NCBI RefSeq assembly: GCF_024127895.1 | Contig: NZ_JAMYBK010000021.1 | Coordinates: forward strand, 1-64,000 | Length of the DNA stretch: 64,000 nt | Direction of reading: 5' to 3' | Source of the DNA: Pseudomonas guariconensis | GTDB lineage: Bacteria; Pseudomonadota; Gammaproteobacteria; Pseudomonadales; Pseudomonadaceae | Shown: positions 52,262 to 61,234 of the stretch, one piece after another | Layout of the letters: each line of letters begins with the position of its first letter | How positions within the stretch are numbered: position 1 is the stretch's first letter | Position numbers and translations under genes: made by a program | Notes under the pieces: generated by a model | Database searches by the model: none | What the model saw: the letters and a program-made list of their open reading frames with translations, nothing else | What the model was told of the DNA's origin: nothing

Positions 52262-53332
52262 ATGCTTTTGTCAGAAGAGCGTTTGGAAAACATCCGCATG
52301 ATTCGAGATAGCGCAGTTGCTTTCGCCCCGGCGAATGAACTGGCTCGAGTACGTGGATTGCGATACCAGGAGCCGGGGTTTGATACCGGGGTCTGGCGGG
52401 AAATGGCGGAAAATGGCTGGGTCGGTCTGTCCCTGCCAGAAGAGAAGGGTGGTGCCGGACTAGGCATGGCCGAATACTGCGCACTCCTGGAAGTGCTGGG
52501 TGCGGCATTGGTGCCTGAGCCTTTTGTGCCGGCCGTGTTGGCAGCTCGCTTGCTGGATGGCGAACCGCTTGCAGCACAGCTTCGTGGTGAGAAGCTGCTG
52601 TTGCCTGCACTGCAAGAGCAGGCTGACTGCTTTGGCTTCTGGACTGAGGAGACCCGGTTCAGCGCTGGCCGGATAGATGGGCGAAAGATCAACATTCCCA
52701 TGGCAGCAGGGGCGGATGGCTTCCTGGTCGCTACTGCCCAAGGCCTTGCCCTGGTAGATGCCAAGGCAACCGGTGTCGAGCTGGAAGTGCTGCGCACTCA
52801 GGACGGTGGACACTTTGGCGCGCTGACCCTGCGTGGTGCCCCCGCGGAACTGCTTCCTCTGGATACCAATGCCTTTACCGACGCCCTGGATGAGGCCGCT
52901 CTCGGTACTTCTGCGTACCTGCTGGGGGTTGCCGAGCAGGCGTTCGCCATAACCCTGGATTATCTGCGTACTCGCAAGCAGTTCGGCCAATTCATCGGCA
53001 GTTTTCAGGCTCTGCAGCATCGGGCAGTGGATCTGAAGCTGCAGCTGTCCCTCTGGCGTGCCAGTCTGGATGCTGCGGCGGTAGCCTGCGATTCCCTGAC
53101 CCCCGAGTCACAACGGCGTGCCGCTGTATCACGAGCCAAGGCACGAGCTGCCGACGCTTCGCTACTGGTGACTCGCCAGGCTGTCCAGCTGCATGGCGCC
53201 ATCGGTTACACCGATGAGTGCGATGTCGGCCTGTATCTGCGCAAAGCCATGACCCTGGCCAACCTCTATGGGGCGTCCGCCCTGCATCGACGTCGCTACG
53301 ACGCTTGTATGCCGCGCCTGACTGAAGCCTGA
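52262..53332 (+). CDS. Acyl-CoA dehydrogenase subunit (FadE27-like, heteromer type)
   Basis: The 356-residue protein starts MLLSEERLENIRMI and is short for the family. It has LSLPEEKGGAGLGMAEYCALLEVLGAAL and TRKQFGQFIGSFQALQHRAVD but lacks the usual FAD-contact YITN block. It ends QAVQLHGAIGYTDECDVGLYLRKAMTLANLYG, a pattern I associate with one partner of heterotetrameric steroid or bulky-acyl dehydrogenases. The next gene encodes the complementary type 22 bp away. AGGAG lies ahead of the ATG. Longer in-frame starts look unconserved. Confidence 0.88.
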   Translation: MLLSEERLENIRMIRDSAVAFAPANELARVRGLRYQEPGFDTGVWREMAENGWVGLSLPEEKGGAGLGMAEYCALLEVLGAALVPEPFVPAVLAARLLDGEPLAAQLRGEKLLLPALQEQADCFGFWTEETRFSAGRIDGRKINIPMAAGADGFLVATAQGLALVDAKATGVELEVLRTQDGGHFGALTLRGAPAELLPLDTNAFTDALDEAALGTSAYLLGVAEQAFAITLDYLRTRKQFGQFIGSFQALQHRAVDLKLQLSLWRASLDAAAVACDSLTPESQRRAAVSRAKARAADASLLVTRQAVQLHGAIGYTDECDVGLYLRKAMTLANLYGASALHRRRYDACMPRLTEA

Positions 53333-53354
53333 TCACCCGCTGGAGCACACAAGA

Positions 53355-54518
53355 ATGAGCGACAAATTTCAGTTGCCCGATTTCAATGCGCTGAGCGACG
53401 ACGAGTTTCGCCAGCTGGTTCGAGAGTTTCTTCGCGGGAACTTCCCGGATGAACTCCGAGATGTGCCCAAGCGCCTGCATTGGGCCGAGGTCAAAGATTG
53501 GTACATGACCCTTTCGCAGCACGGATGGCTCTGCCCAGGCTGGCCTCGTGAGTTCGGGGGCATGGGGCTTTCCGCTTCCAAGCAGCTCATTTACACCGAG
53601 GAGTTCGAAAACTACGGCGTCGCGCGTACCCCCGACCACGGCATCATGCTGCTGGGCCCCTTGCTTATCCGCTACGGAAGCCCTGAGCAGCAGCAATATT
53701 TTCTCCCCCGGATCCTTTCCGGAGAACACATCTGGTGCCAGGGCTACAGTGAGCCCAATGCCGGTTCCGACCTGGCAAGTCTGCGCACCGAGGCCGTGCT
53801 CGATGGTGACGAGTGGGTAGTCAACGGCCAGAAGATCTGGACAACCCTGGCCACCGACGCCAACTGGATATTCCTGCTGGTGCGTACTGACAAGACGGCC
53901 AAGAAGCAGGAGGGCATCAGTTTCCTGCTGGTGCCGATGAACAGCCCCGGAGTGACGGTACGGCCAATCCTCAACCTCGACCTGCATGACGAGCTGTGCG
54001 AGGTGTTCTTCGACAACGTGCGTGTGCCCAAGAGCAATCTGGTAGGCGAGATCAATGCCGGCTGGACAATGGCCAAGGCGCTGCTGGGGTTTGAGCGCAT
54101 CTTTCTCGGCTCCCCCAAACAGTCGGCCAATGCCCTGGCGCGCCTGGAGCTGCTGGGGGACTTCCTTGGGCTGTCTGAAGACCCTGGCTTCCGTGACCGC
54201 CTGACACGCCTGCGCCTGGATCTGGACGACCACAAGTTGCTGTTCGAGACCTTCGCCGAGCGTCTGCGTCGCGGGGAGAGTCTCGGGGCTGATGTGTCTC
54301 TCCTCAAGGTGCATCAGACCGAGCTGTTTCAGCGCATCACCGAATACATGCTGGAAATTTCCGGCGAGTACGCAGCGCTGCTCGAACCTATCGAGGGCAA
54401 CGGCAACCTCAACCCCACCGGTCTATTCCTCCAGGCGCGCCCCGCGACCATCTACGGCGGCAGTTCGGAGATCCAGCGCAACATCCTGGCCAAGATGGTG
54501 CTTGGCCTGCCCGGCTAA
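53355..54518 (+). CDS. Acyl-CoA dehydrogenase subunit (FadE26-like, heteromer type)
   Basis: The 387-residue protein has WPREFGGMGLSASKQLIYTEEFENYGV, QGYSEPNAGSDLASLRTEAV, VVNGQKIWTTLATDANWIFLLVRTD and ends ARPATIYGGSSEIQRNILAKMVLGLPG. This SEIQRNI..LGLPG ending is seen in the FAD-binding partner of heteromeric dehydrogenases such as those for steroid side chains. Together with the preceding gene it would dehydrogenate a bulky or branched acyl-CoA. That pairing is inferred from order and motif type. Confidence 0.9.
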   Translation: MSDKFQLPDFNALSDDEFRQLVREFLRGNFPDELRDVPKRLHWAEVKDWYMTLSQHGWLCPGWPREFGGMGLSASKQLIYTEEFENYGVARTPDHGIMLLGPLLIRYGSPEQQQYFLPRILSGEHIWCQGYSEPNAGSDLASLRTEAVLDGDEWVVNGQKIWTTLATDANWIFLLVRTDKTAKKQEGISFLLVPMNSPGVTVRPILNLDLHDELCEVFFDNVRVPKSNLVGEINAGWTMAKALLGFERIFLGSPKQSANALARLELLGDFLGLSEDPGFRDRLTRLRLDLDDHKLLFETFAERLRRGESLGADVSLLKVHQTELFQRITEYMLEISGEYAALLEPIEGNGNLNPTGLFLQARPATIYGGSSEIQRNILAKMVLGLPG

Positions 54519-54549
54519 GCACTTGACCTGACATAGAGAGGCATACGAG

Positions 54550-55455
54550 ATGCTCGATAACAAAGTAGTGGTGGTCACTGGTGCCGGTGGCGGTATTGGT
54601 CGTGCAATGGCTGTGGAACTCGCGCGAGCCGGCGCTTCGGTCGTAATCAATGACGTGGGTGTCTCGCTGGGTGGAGAGGGCGGTTCAGCCACGCCTGCCC
54701 AGGAAACACTCAAGTTGATCGAAGCCATTGGTGGCCGGGCGGTGATCAATACCGACAGTGTTGCGGACTGGAACGGGGCGCAGCAGATCATCGCGTGCGC
54801 GATGGACCATTTCGGCCGCCTTGATGGTGTGGTTAACAACGCTGGGATCATTCGCGACGTGATCTTCCACAAGATGAGCGTGGAAGACTGGCTGTCGGTG
54901 ATCCAGGTCCATCTCAACGGCAGTTTCTTTGTCAGTCGTGCAGCTGCCGAACGCTTCCGTGCACAGAATTGTGGTGCATTTGTGCATATGGTCAGCACCT
55001 CGGCCCTGATCGGGAACGTCGGCCAGGCCAACTATTCCGCTGCCAAGCTGGGCATGGTCGCTCTCTCCAAATCCATTGCCCTGGACATGCGGCGTTTCAA
55101 CGTGCGCTCCAATTGCATCGCACCTTTCGCCTGGAGCCGCATGACCAATGCCATTCCCGACAGCACTCCGGAAGAGAAGGCGCGTATCGAGCGGCTCAAG
55201 CAGATGACCCCGGAAAAGAACGCCCCGCTGGCGGTGTATCTGCTCTCTGATGCGGCCAGGGACGTCACCGGCCAGATCTTCACTGTGCGCCGCAATGAAA
55301 TCTTCCTGATGAGTCAGAACCGCCCGTTGCGTTCGGTGCAGCAGAGCGAAGGCTGGAGCGCCCAGAGCATTGCCGAGCACGGCATGCCAGCGCTGGCCAG
55401 TTCCTTTACGCCGCTGCAGGTCAGCGCCGACGTGTTCTGTTGGGATCCGGTTTGA
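54550..55455 (+). CDS. (3R)-hydroxyacyl-CoA dehydrogenase-like SDR (MFE-2 type)
   Basis: The 301-residue SDR begins NKVVVVTGAGGGIGRAMAVELARAGASVVINDVG and carries the MFE-2-type insertion region (GGEGGSATPAQETLKLIEAIGG), NNAGIIRD, STSALIGNVGQANYSAAKLG with intact Tyr and Lys, and RSNCIAPFAWSRMT. This is the pattern of the dehydrogenase half of peroxisomal multifunctional enzyme 2. It would oxidise the (3R)-hydroxyacyl-CoA produced by the MaoC hydratase at 37396. The C-terminal ~50 residues are longer than a minimal SDR. Confidence 0.9.
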   Translation: MLDNKVVVVTGAGGGIGRAMAVELARAGASVVINDVGVSLGGEGGSATPAQETLKLIEAIGGRAVINTDSVADWNGAQQIIACAMDHFGRLDGVVNNAGIIRDVIFHKMSVEDWLSVIQVHLNGSFFVSRAAAERFRAQNCGAFVHMVSTSALIGNVGQANYSAAKLGMVALSKSIALDMRRFNVRSNCIAPFAWSRMTNAIPDSTPEEKARIERLKQMTPEKNAPLAVYLLSDAARDVTGQIFTVRRNEIFLMSQNRPLRSVQQSEGWSAQSIAEHGMPALASSFTPLQVSADVFCWDPV

Positions 55456-55496
55456 CCGGCCCTTCCACTGCCCGAGCGATAACGAGGTTTGAGTCG

Positions 55497-56663
55497 ATGA
55501 GCTTCAAGAATCCCCAGGAAAGCTACCCGGAAATCCGCGAAGAAGTCCGCAAACTGTGTGCCCGTTTCCCCGGCGAGTACTGGCGCAAGCTGGATGAGGT
55601 GCGTGGTTACCCCACCGAGTTCGTCCAGGCCCTGACCGAGTCGGGCTTCCTTTCCGTGCTGATCCCCGAGGAGTACGGCGGCTCCGGTCTGGGCCTGTCA
55701 GCGGCCGCGGCGATCCTGGAAACCATCCAGGAAACCGGCTGCAACGGCGCCGCCTGCCATGCCCAGCTCTACACCATGGGCACCATCCTGCGACATGGTT
55801 CCGAGGAGCAGAAGGCCAAGTACCTGCCCGGTGTGGCAAGCGGCGAATTGCGCCTGCAAGCCTTCGGTGTCACCGAACCCACCAGCGGTACCGACACGAC
55901 GTCGCTGCGCACCTTCGCTCGTCGTGAGGGCGACAAGTTCGTGGTCAATGGCCAGAAGGTCTGGACCAGCCGGGCCGAGCATTCCGATCTGATGCTGCTG
56001 CTGGCGCGCACTACACCGCGTGACCAGGTGGAGAAAAAGACCGACGGCCTGTCCACGTTCATCGTGGATATGCGAGAGGTGCTGGGCAACGGCCTGACTA
56101 TCCGCCCGATCCGCACGATGATGAATCACAACAGCTGTGAGGTGTTCTTCGACAACATGGAGGTTCCGGCCGCGAACCAGGTTGGCGAAGAGGGCAAGGG
56201 CTTCCGCTACATCCTCTCGGGCATGAATGCCGAGCGCATGCTGATCGCTGCCGAATGCATCGGTGATGCCAAATGGTTCATCCGCAAGGCGGTGGACTAC
56301 GCCAATGAGCGCAAGGTGTTCGGGCGTCCCATCGGCCAGAACCAGGGCATCCAGTTCCCCATCGCCAAGGCCTATGCGCAGATGCGCGCGGCCGAACTGA
56401 TGGTTCGCGAAGGCCTGGCCAAGTACGAGGCGGGGCAGGACTGTGGCGCCGAAGCCAACATGGCCAAGATGCTTGCCGCCGACGCCTCCTGGGAGGCGGC
56501 CAACGCCTGCCTGCAAACCCATGGTGGCTTCGGTTTTGCCGAGGAGTACGACGTCGAGCGCAAGTTCCGTGAGACCCGCCTGTACCAGGTGGCGCCCATC
56601 TCTACCAACCTGATTCTCAGCTACGTCGCCGAACACGTGCTGGGTCTGCCGCGTTCCTACTGA
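55497..56663 (+). CDS. Acyl-CoA dehydrogenase
   Basis: The 388-residue enzyme has LIPEEYGGSGLGLSAAAAILETI, LQAFGVTEPTSGTDTTSLRTFA, VVNGQKVWTSRAEHSDLMLLLART, TLMQTHGGFGFAEEYDVERKFRETR-type C-terminus (LQTHGGFGFAEEYDVERKF) and YVAEHVLGLPRSY. It is a third dehydrogenase of the operon and precedes hydratase- and lyase-like genes as in the P. aeruginosa itaconate locus, where an acyl-CoA dehydrogenase gene is also present. The substrate may be a methyl-branched or dicarboxylic CoA ester. Confidence 0.9.
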   Translation: MSFKNPQESYPEIREEVRKLCARFPGEYWRKLDEVRGYPTEFVQALTESGFLSVLIPEEYGGSGLGLSAAAAILETIQETGCNGAACHAQLYTMGTILRHGSEEQKAKYLPGVASGELRLQAFGVTEPTSGTDTTSLRTFARREGDKFVVNGQKVWTSRAEHSDLMLLLARTTPRDQVEKKTDGLSTFIVDMREVLGNGLTIRPIRTMMNHNSCEVFFDNMEVPAANQVGEEGKGFRYILSGMNAERMLIAAECIGDAKWFIRKAVDYANERKVFGRPIGQNQGIQFPIAKAYAQMRAAELMVREGLAKYEAGQDCGAEANMAKMLAADASWEAANACLQTHGGFGFAEEYDVERKFRETRLYQVAPISTNLILSYVAEHVLGLPRSY

Positions 56664-56673
56664 GGACTTCGCC

Positions 56674-57522
56674 ATGACCGAATCCGATCTGGAGCCGCTG
56701 AAGGCCTGGCTGGGGCGCCGCGAAGAGTGCGAAGCGGTGATCACCGCCGAGATGCTCCAGGCGTACCGGGCCACGCTGGCGCCTCATCTCTGGGACAACG
56801 ACGGCTTTGCGCCGCCTGGCCTGCACTGGTGCCTGGCGCCGACTCCAGCCCTGGCGACCATGGCGGAACTGGGCGAAGACGGCCATCCGCATCGGGGAGG
56901 TTTTCTGCCTCCGGTGCTGCTGCCGCGCCGCATGTGGGCGGGGGGCGAGGTCGAGACCCTGGCGCCGCTGCCGATAGGCGAGCCTATCCGCCGGGTGTCG
57001 ACCGTCACCGACATCCGTTTCAAGGAGGGTCGTTCCGGCAGCCTGTGCTTCGTCGCTGTCCAGCATGAGCTGTTCGCACGCGGAACCTTGGCGATTCGCG
57101 AGCGCCAGGACATCGTCTATCGCAGTGCTGCCTCGGGCGCGCCGGCAGCGCAGGGGGGCGGCGAGCCTCGCGAGGGCGAACGCCAGAGCTGGGTGGATAG
57201 CCCGCCGACGCTGCTGTTCCGTTATTCGGCGCTGACCTTCAATGCCCACCGAATCCATTACGATCTGCCCTACGCCACTGGCGAGGAAGGCTACGCGGGG
57301 TTGGTGGTGCAGGGGCCGCTGCAGGCCAGCCTGCTGTTCAATCTGGTCTCCAGCCATGCCGGTCGGGTACCGCTGCGTTTTGCCTATCGTGGCCTGGCGC
57401 CCTTGATTGCCGGGCGCCCATTTCGCGTGGCGGCTTCGTGGCAGCACAAGGGGGACAGCCTGCAGGCCTGGACCCAGGATGCTGATGGCCGGATCAACAT
57501 GGAGGCGAGCGCAACATGCTGA
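56674..57522 (+). CDS. FAS1-like/HTD2-type hydratase (itaconyl-CoA or mesaconyl-C4-CoA hydratase-like)
   Basis: The 282-residue double-hotdog protein starts LEPLKAWLGRREECEAVITAEMLQAYRATL and has LPPVLLPRRMWAGGEVETLAPL, then TLLFRYSALTFNAHRIHYDLPYA with the hydratase His/Asp region and GLVVQGPLQASLL. These are the landmarks of HTD2/mesaconyl-C4-CoA hydratase proteins, the group that includes itaconyl-CoA hydratase (Ich). It overlaps the lyase gene, as expected for an Ich-Ccl pair that converts an unsaturated dicarboxyl-CoA to citramalyl-CoA and splits it. The exact substrate is inferred. Confidence 0.85.
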   Translation: MTESDLEPLKAWLGRREECEAVITAEMLQAYRATLAPHLWDNDGFAPPGLHWCLAPTPALATMAELGEDGHPHRGGFLPPVLLPRRMWAGGEVETLAPLPIGEPIRRVSTVTDIRFKEGRSGSLCFVAVQHELFARGTLAIRERQDIVYRSAASGAPAAQGGGEPREGERQSWVDSPPTLLFRYSALTFNAHRIHYDLPYATGEEGYAGLVVQGPLQASLLFNLVSSHAGRVPLRFAYRGLAPLIAGRPFRVAASWQHKGDSLQAWTQDADGRINMEASATC

Positions 57523-58346
57523 GCTCGCCTTTTCGTCCGCCATTGACACCACTGTTCGTTCCCGGCGACCGTCCCGAGCGCTTTGCCAAGGCCGCTGCCA
57601 GCGGCGCGGATGCTGTCATCCTCGATCTTGAGGACGCCGTGGCACCCGCTGCCCGTGAGGCAGCCCGCGAGGCCGTTGCCAATCACCGGATCGACGGAGT
57701 GACGGTCATCGTGCGCGTCAACGCGGTGAGTTCCGAAGACTTCCGGGCCGATCTGGCCGCGCTGCACGATGCCCGAATCGATGCACTGATGCTGGCCAAG
57801 GCAGAAACCGCTGCCGACATCCGTCTTGTGCATCACATATTGGGGCGCCAGGTACCAGTCATCGCCTTGGTAGAGACGGCCCGAGCATTCCACGATCTCG
57901 CGGGCCTGCTCCAGGCGCCGGGGGTGGTACAGGCAGCCTTCGGCTCACTGGACCTGGCCCTGGACCTGGGCTGCCAGCCGAGCTGGGAAGCCCTTGCCTA
58001 CTGCCGGGGCGCTCTGGTGTTGCAGTCGCGTCTAGCCGGTCTTCCGGCGCCACTGGATGGCGTCACTACCAGTCTCGATGACCCCGAACAGATTGGTGCC
58101 GATGCTGCCATCGCCTCTGCCCTGGGGTTCGGTGGCAAGTTGGCGATTCACCCCAGACAGATCGGGCCTATTCGTGAAGCCTTCCTGCCAGATGCCAGAT
58201 CAGTGGCCTGGGCTCACGCCGTAATGGAGGCAGCCCGCAGTGGCGCAGCCGTTCAGGTAGATGGCGCCATGGTCGATCGTCCACTGATTGAGCGCGCCCG
58301 CCGCATCCTTTCCCGTTCCAGCGTCACTGGAGTATCCGAAGCATGA
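57516..58346 (+). CDS. HpcH/HpaI citrate-lyase-beta-like CoA lyase (citramalyl-CoA lyase-like)
   Basis: The 276-residue TIM-barrel protein shows [78 protein letters not shown] with the metal-binding Glu, [12 protein letters not shown] and [14 protein letters not shown]. Such lyases cleave citramalyl-CoA to acetyl-CoA and pyruvate, or malyl/HMG-type CoA esters. It follows the HTD2-type hydratase with a 7-bp overlap and overlaps etfB by four bases. Confidence 0.9.
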   Translation: MLSSPFRPPLTPLFVPGDRPERFAKAAASGADAVILDLEDAVAPAAREAAREAVANHRIDGVTVIVRVNAVSSEDFRADLAALHDARIDALMLAKAETAADIRLVHHILGRQVPVIALVETARAFHDLAGLLQAPGVVQAAFGSLDLALDLGCQPSWEALAYCRGALVLQSRLAGLPAPLDGVTTSLDDPEQIGADAAIASALGFGGKLAIHPRQIGPIREAFLPDARSVAWAHAVMEAARSGAAVQVDGAMVDRPLIERARRILSRSSVTGVSEA

Positions 58347-59092
58347 AAATCCTCGTCGCCGTAAAGCGAGTGGTCGACTACAACGTCAAGGTCCGCGTCA
58401 AGGCGGACAACTCCGGCGTCGACCTTGCCAACGTGAAGATGTCGATGAACCCCTTCTGCGAAATTGCCGTGGAAGAAGCCGTCCGCCTGAAAGAGCAGGG
58501 TGTAGCGAGTGAAATCGTCGTCGTCACCATCGGCCCGAACACCGCCCAGGAGCAGGTGCGTACGGCCCTGGCCCTGGGCGCCGACCGCGCCATCCTGGTG
58601 GAAAGCAATGACGAGCTGAACTCCCTGGCCGTGGCCAAGCTGCTGAAGGCCGTGGTCGAGAAGGAACAGCCGCAGCTGGTCATCCTCGGCAAGCAGGCCA
58701 TCGATAGCGACAACAACCAGACCGGCCAGATGCTCGGCGCCCTCACCGGCTATGCCCAGGGCACCTTTGCCTCCAAGGTCATCGTTGCTGGCGACAAGGT
58801 CAACGTCACCCGTGAAATCGACGGCGGTCTGCAGACCGTTGCGCTGAACCTGCCGGCGATCGTGACCACCGACCTGCGCCTGAACGAGCCGCGCTACGCG
58901 TCGCTGCCGAACATCATGAAAGCCAAGAAGAAGCCGCTGGACGTGGTGACTCCGGACGCCCTGGGTGTTTCCACCGCGTCCACCGTCAAGACCCTGAAAG
59001 TTGAAGCACCGGCCGCCCGCCAGGCTGGTATCAAGGTCAAGTCCGTGGCTGAACTGGTCGACAAACTGAAGAACGAGGCGAAGGTAATCTAA
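58343..59092 (+). CDS. etfB: Electron-transfer flavoprotein beta subunit
   Basis: The 249-residue protein has [72 protein letters not shown] with the AMP-binding region, and [22 protein letters not shown], whose tail is the dehydrogenase recognition loop. With EtfA it accepts electrons from the acyl-CoA dehydrogenases of the operon and hands them to ETF-QO. Codon use looks more biased than that of its neighbours, so it may be highly expressed. Confidence 0.96.
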   Translation: MKILVAVKRVVDYNVKVRVKADNSGVDLANVKMSMNPFCEIAVEEAVRLKEQGVASEIVVVTIGPNTAQEQVRTALALGADRAILVESNDELNSLAVAKLLKAVVEKEQPQLVILGKQAIDSDNNQTGQMLGALTGYAQGTFASKVIVAGDKVNVTREIDGGLQTVALNLPAIVTTDLRLNEPRYASLPNIMKAKKKPLDVVTPDALGVSTASTVKTLKVEAPAARQAGIKVKSVAELVDKLKNEAKVI

Positions 59093-60022
59093 ATGGCTAT
59101 CCTGGTTGTTGCTGAACACACTAACGCCGCCCTGGCAGCCGCCACCCTCAACACCGTGACCGCCGCCCAGAAGATCGGTGGTGACATCCATGTGCTGGTC
59201 GCTGGCCAGGGTGTCGGCGCTGCCGCCGAAGCCGCTGCCAAGATCGCCGGCGTGTCCAAGGTGCTGGTCGCCGACAACGCCGCCTACGCGCATCAGCTGC
59301 CGGAAAACGTCGCGCCGCTGGTTGCGGAGCTGGGCAAGGGCTACAGCCACGTGCTGGCCCCGGCGACCACCAACGGCAAGAACTACCTGCCGCGCGTCGC
59401 TGCCCTGCTGGACGTTGATCAGATCTCCGAGATCATCGCCGTCGAAAGCGCCGACACCTTCAAGCGTCCGATCTACGCTGGCAACGCCATCGCCACCGTG
59501 CAGTCCTCGGCTGCGGTGAAGGTGATCACCGTGCGTACCACCGGTTTCGATGCCGCTGCCGCTGAAGGCGGCGCTGCTGCCATCGAGGCCGTCGGCACCG
59601 TCACCGACGCTGGCACCTCCGCCTTTGTCTTTGAGTCGCTGGCCAAGTCCGACCGTCCGGAACTGACCGCAGCCAAGATCGTCATCTCCGGCGGCCGTGG
59701 CATGCAGAACGGCGACAACTTCAAGCACCTCTACGCCCTGGCTGACAAGCTGGGCGCCGCCGTGGGTGCGTCCCGCGCAGCCGTCGACGCCGGCTTCGTG
59801 CCGAACGACATGCAGGTCGGCCAGACCGGCAAGATCGTCGCGCCGCAGCTGTACATCGCCGTGGGCATCTCCGGTGCCATCCAGCACCTGGCTGGCATGA
59901 AGGACTCCAAGGTCATCGTCGCCATCAACAAGGACGAGGAAGCCCCGATCTTCCAGGTGGCCGATTACGGCCTGGTGGCTGACCTGTTCGAAGCCGTACC
60001 GGAACTGCAGGCAGCGCTCTGA
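59093..60022 (+). CDS. etfA: Electron-transfer flavoprotein alpha subunit
   Basis: The 309-residue protein begins directly after the etfB stop. It has [42 protein letters not shown], and the C-terminal FAD domain [41 protein letters not shown] and [14 protein letters not shown]. It binds the FAD of ETF. A second etf copy elsewhere in the genome is likely, since most Pseudomonas carry a housekeeping pair next to ETF-QO. Confidence 0.96.
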   Translation: MAILVVAEHTNAALAAATLNTVTAAQKIGGDIHVLVAGQGVGAAAEAAAKIAGVSKVLVADNAAYAHQLPENVAPLVAELGKGYSHVLAPATTNGKNYLPRVAALLDVDQISEIIAVESADTFKRPIYAGNAIATVQSSAAVKVITVRTTGFDAAAAEGGAAAIEAVGTVTDAGTSAFVFESLAKSDRPELTAAKIVISGGRGMQNGDNFKHLYALADKLGAAVGASRAAVDAGFVPNDMQVGQTGKIVAPQLYIAVGISGAIQHLAGMKDSKVIVAINKDEEAPIFQVADYGLVADLFEAVPELQAAL

Positions 60023-60030
60023 GAGAGGAC

Positions 60031-61233
60031 ATGACGATGAGAAGAGCAGCGATAGTGGCGCCTCGCCGTACTCCGGTGGGGGCTTTTGGCGGCAGTCTGC
60101 GCACTGTGCCGGTGGAACGCCTGGGGGCGGAAGTCGTACGAGCCATCCTGGCTCAGACCAGGCTGGACCCCGAGCGTATCGATGACGTGGTATTCGCCCA
60201 ATCCTACGCCAACTCTGAAACCCCCTGCGTGGGCCGCTGGATCGCCTTGGAGGCGGGGCTGCCGGTCGGTGTGCCGGGCATGCAGCTCGATCGCCGCTGT
60301 GGTGGCGGCCTGCAGGCCCTGATCAACGCGGCGATGATGGTGCAGACCGGTGCCGCCGATGTGGTGCTGGCCGGTGGCGTGGAGAGCATGAGCAACATCG
60401 AGTACTACACCACGGACATGCGCTGGGGCACCAGGGCGGGCTCAGTGACCCTGCACGACCGCCTGGACCGCGGGCGCGAGCGTTCGCAACCGGAGCATCG
60501 CTTCGGGCATATCTCCGGGATGATCGAAACTGCGGAGAACCTGGCCCGCGAATACAACATCACTCGTGAGGAGGCCGATGCCTTTGCTGCAAGAAGCCAG
60601 CAGCGCGCTGCGGCAGCCTGGGAGGCCGGGTGGTTCGACTCCGAGATCGTTCCGATCAGCGTGCCGCAGAGACGTGGTGATCCTCTTCTTGTGAGCCGGG
60701 ACGAAGGCGTGCGTGGTGATACCACGGTGGAGAAGCTGGCTGGCCTGCGTCCGATCATGAAAGATGGCACGGTCACTGCCGGCAATGCCTCTCAACAGAA
60801 TGATGCCGCAGCGGCCTGCCTGGTTGTGGCCGAGGACAAGCTGGATGAGCTGGGGCTGGAGCCCATCGGCTATCTGCATGGCTGGGCTGCCGCGGGCTGT
60901 GAACCTGCCGTCATGGGGATCGGGCCGGTGCCGGCGGTGCAGAAGCTGTTCGCCCGTACCGGCCTGGGGTTCGAGCAAATGGACCTGGTGGAAGTCAACG
61001 AAGCCTTCGCCTGCCAAGTGCTGGCGGTACTCAAGGGCTGGGGGTGGAATGATCCGGAACGCTTGAACGTCAACGGTTCGGGGATATCGCTCGGTCACCC
61101 GGTGGGGGCTACCGGCATGCGCATCATGACCTCCCTGCTGCACGAGCTGCAGCGCCGCCAGGGCCGCTACGCCCTGGAAACCATGTGTATCGGTGGTGGT
61201 CAGGGCCTGGCTGCGATCTTCGAGCGGGTTTGA
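60031..61233 (+). CDS. Thiolase (acetyl-CoA C-acyltransferase)
   Basis: The 400-residue thiolase has RRTPVGAFGGSLRTVPVERLGAEVV, the nucleophilic Cys90 in MQLDRRCGGGLQALINA, NVNGSGISLGHPVGATG with the catalytic His, and the second Cys in MCIGGGQGLAAIF. It cleaves the 3-ketoacyl-CoA formed by the MFE-2-like dehydrogenase. The size and CGGGL rather than CGSG suggest a degradative thiolase of broad acyl range. It follows etfA by 8 bp. Confidence 0.93.
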   Translation: MTMRRAAIVAPRRTPVGAFGGSLRTVPVERLGAEVVRAILAQTRLDPERIDDVVFAQSYANSETPCVGRWIALEAGLPVGVPGMQLDRRCGGGLQALINAAMMVQTGAADVVLAGGVESMSNIEYYTTDMRWGTRAGSVTLHDRLDRGRERSQPEHRFGHISGMIETAENLAREYNITREEADAFAARSQQRAAAAWEAGWFDSEIVPISVPQRRGDPLLVSRDEGVRGDTTVEKLAGLRPIMKDGTVTAGNASQQNDAAAACLVVAEDKLDELGLEPIGYLHGWAAAGCEPAVMGIGPVPAVQKLFARTGLGFEQMDLVEVNEAFACQVLAVLKGWGWNDPERLNVNGSGISLGHPVGATGMRIMTSLLHELQRRQGRYALETMCIGGGQGLAAIFERV

Positions 61234-61234
61234 G

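Noticed and set aside
58253-59887. 544-codon minus-strand frame opposite etfB/etfA
   Set aside because: The two ETF genes on the plus strand show full family motifs; the opposite frame has a Gly/Val/Asp-rich non-protein-like composition and is a shadow.
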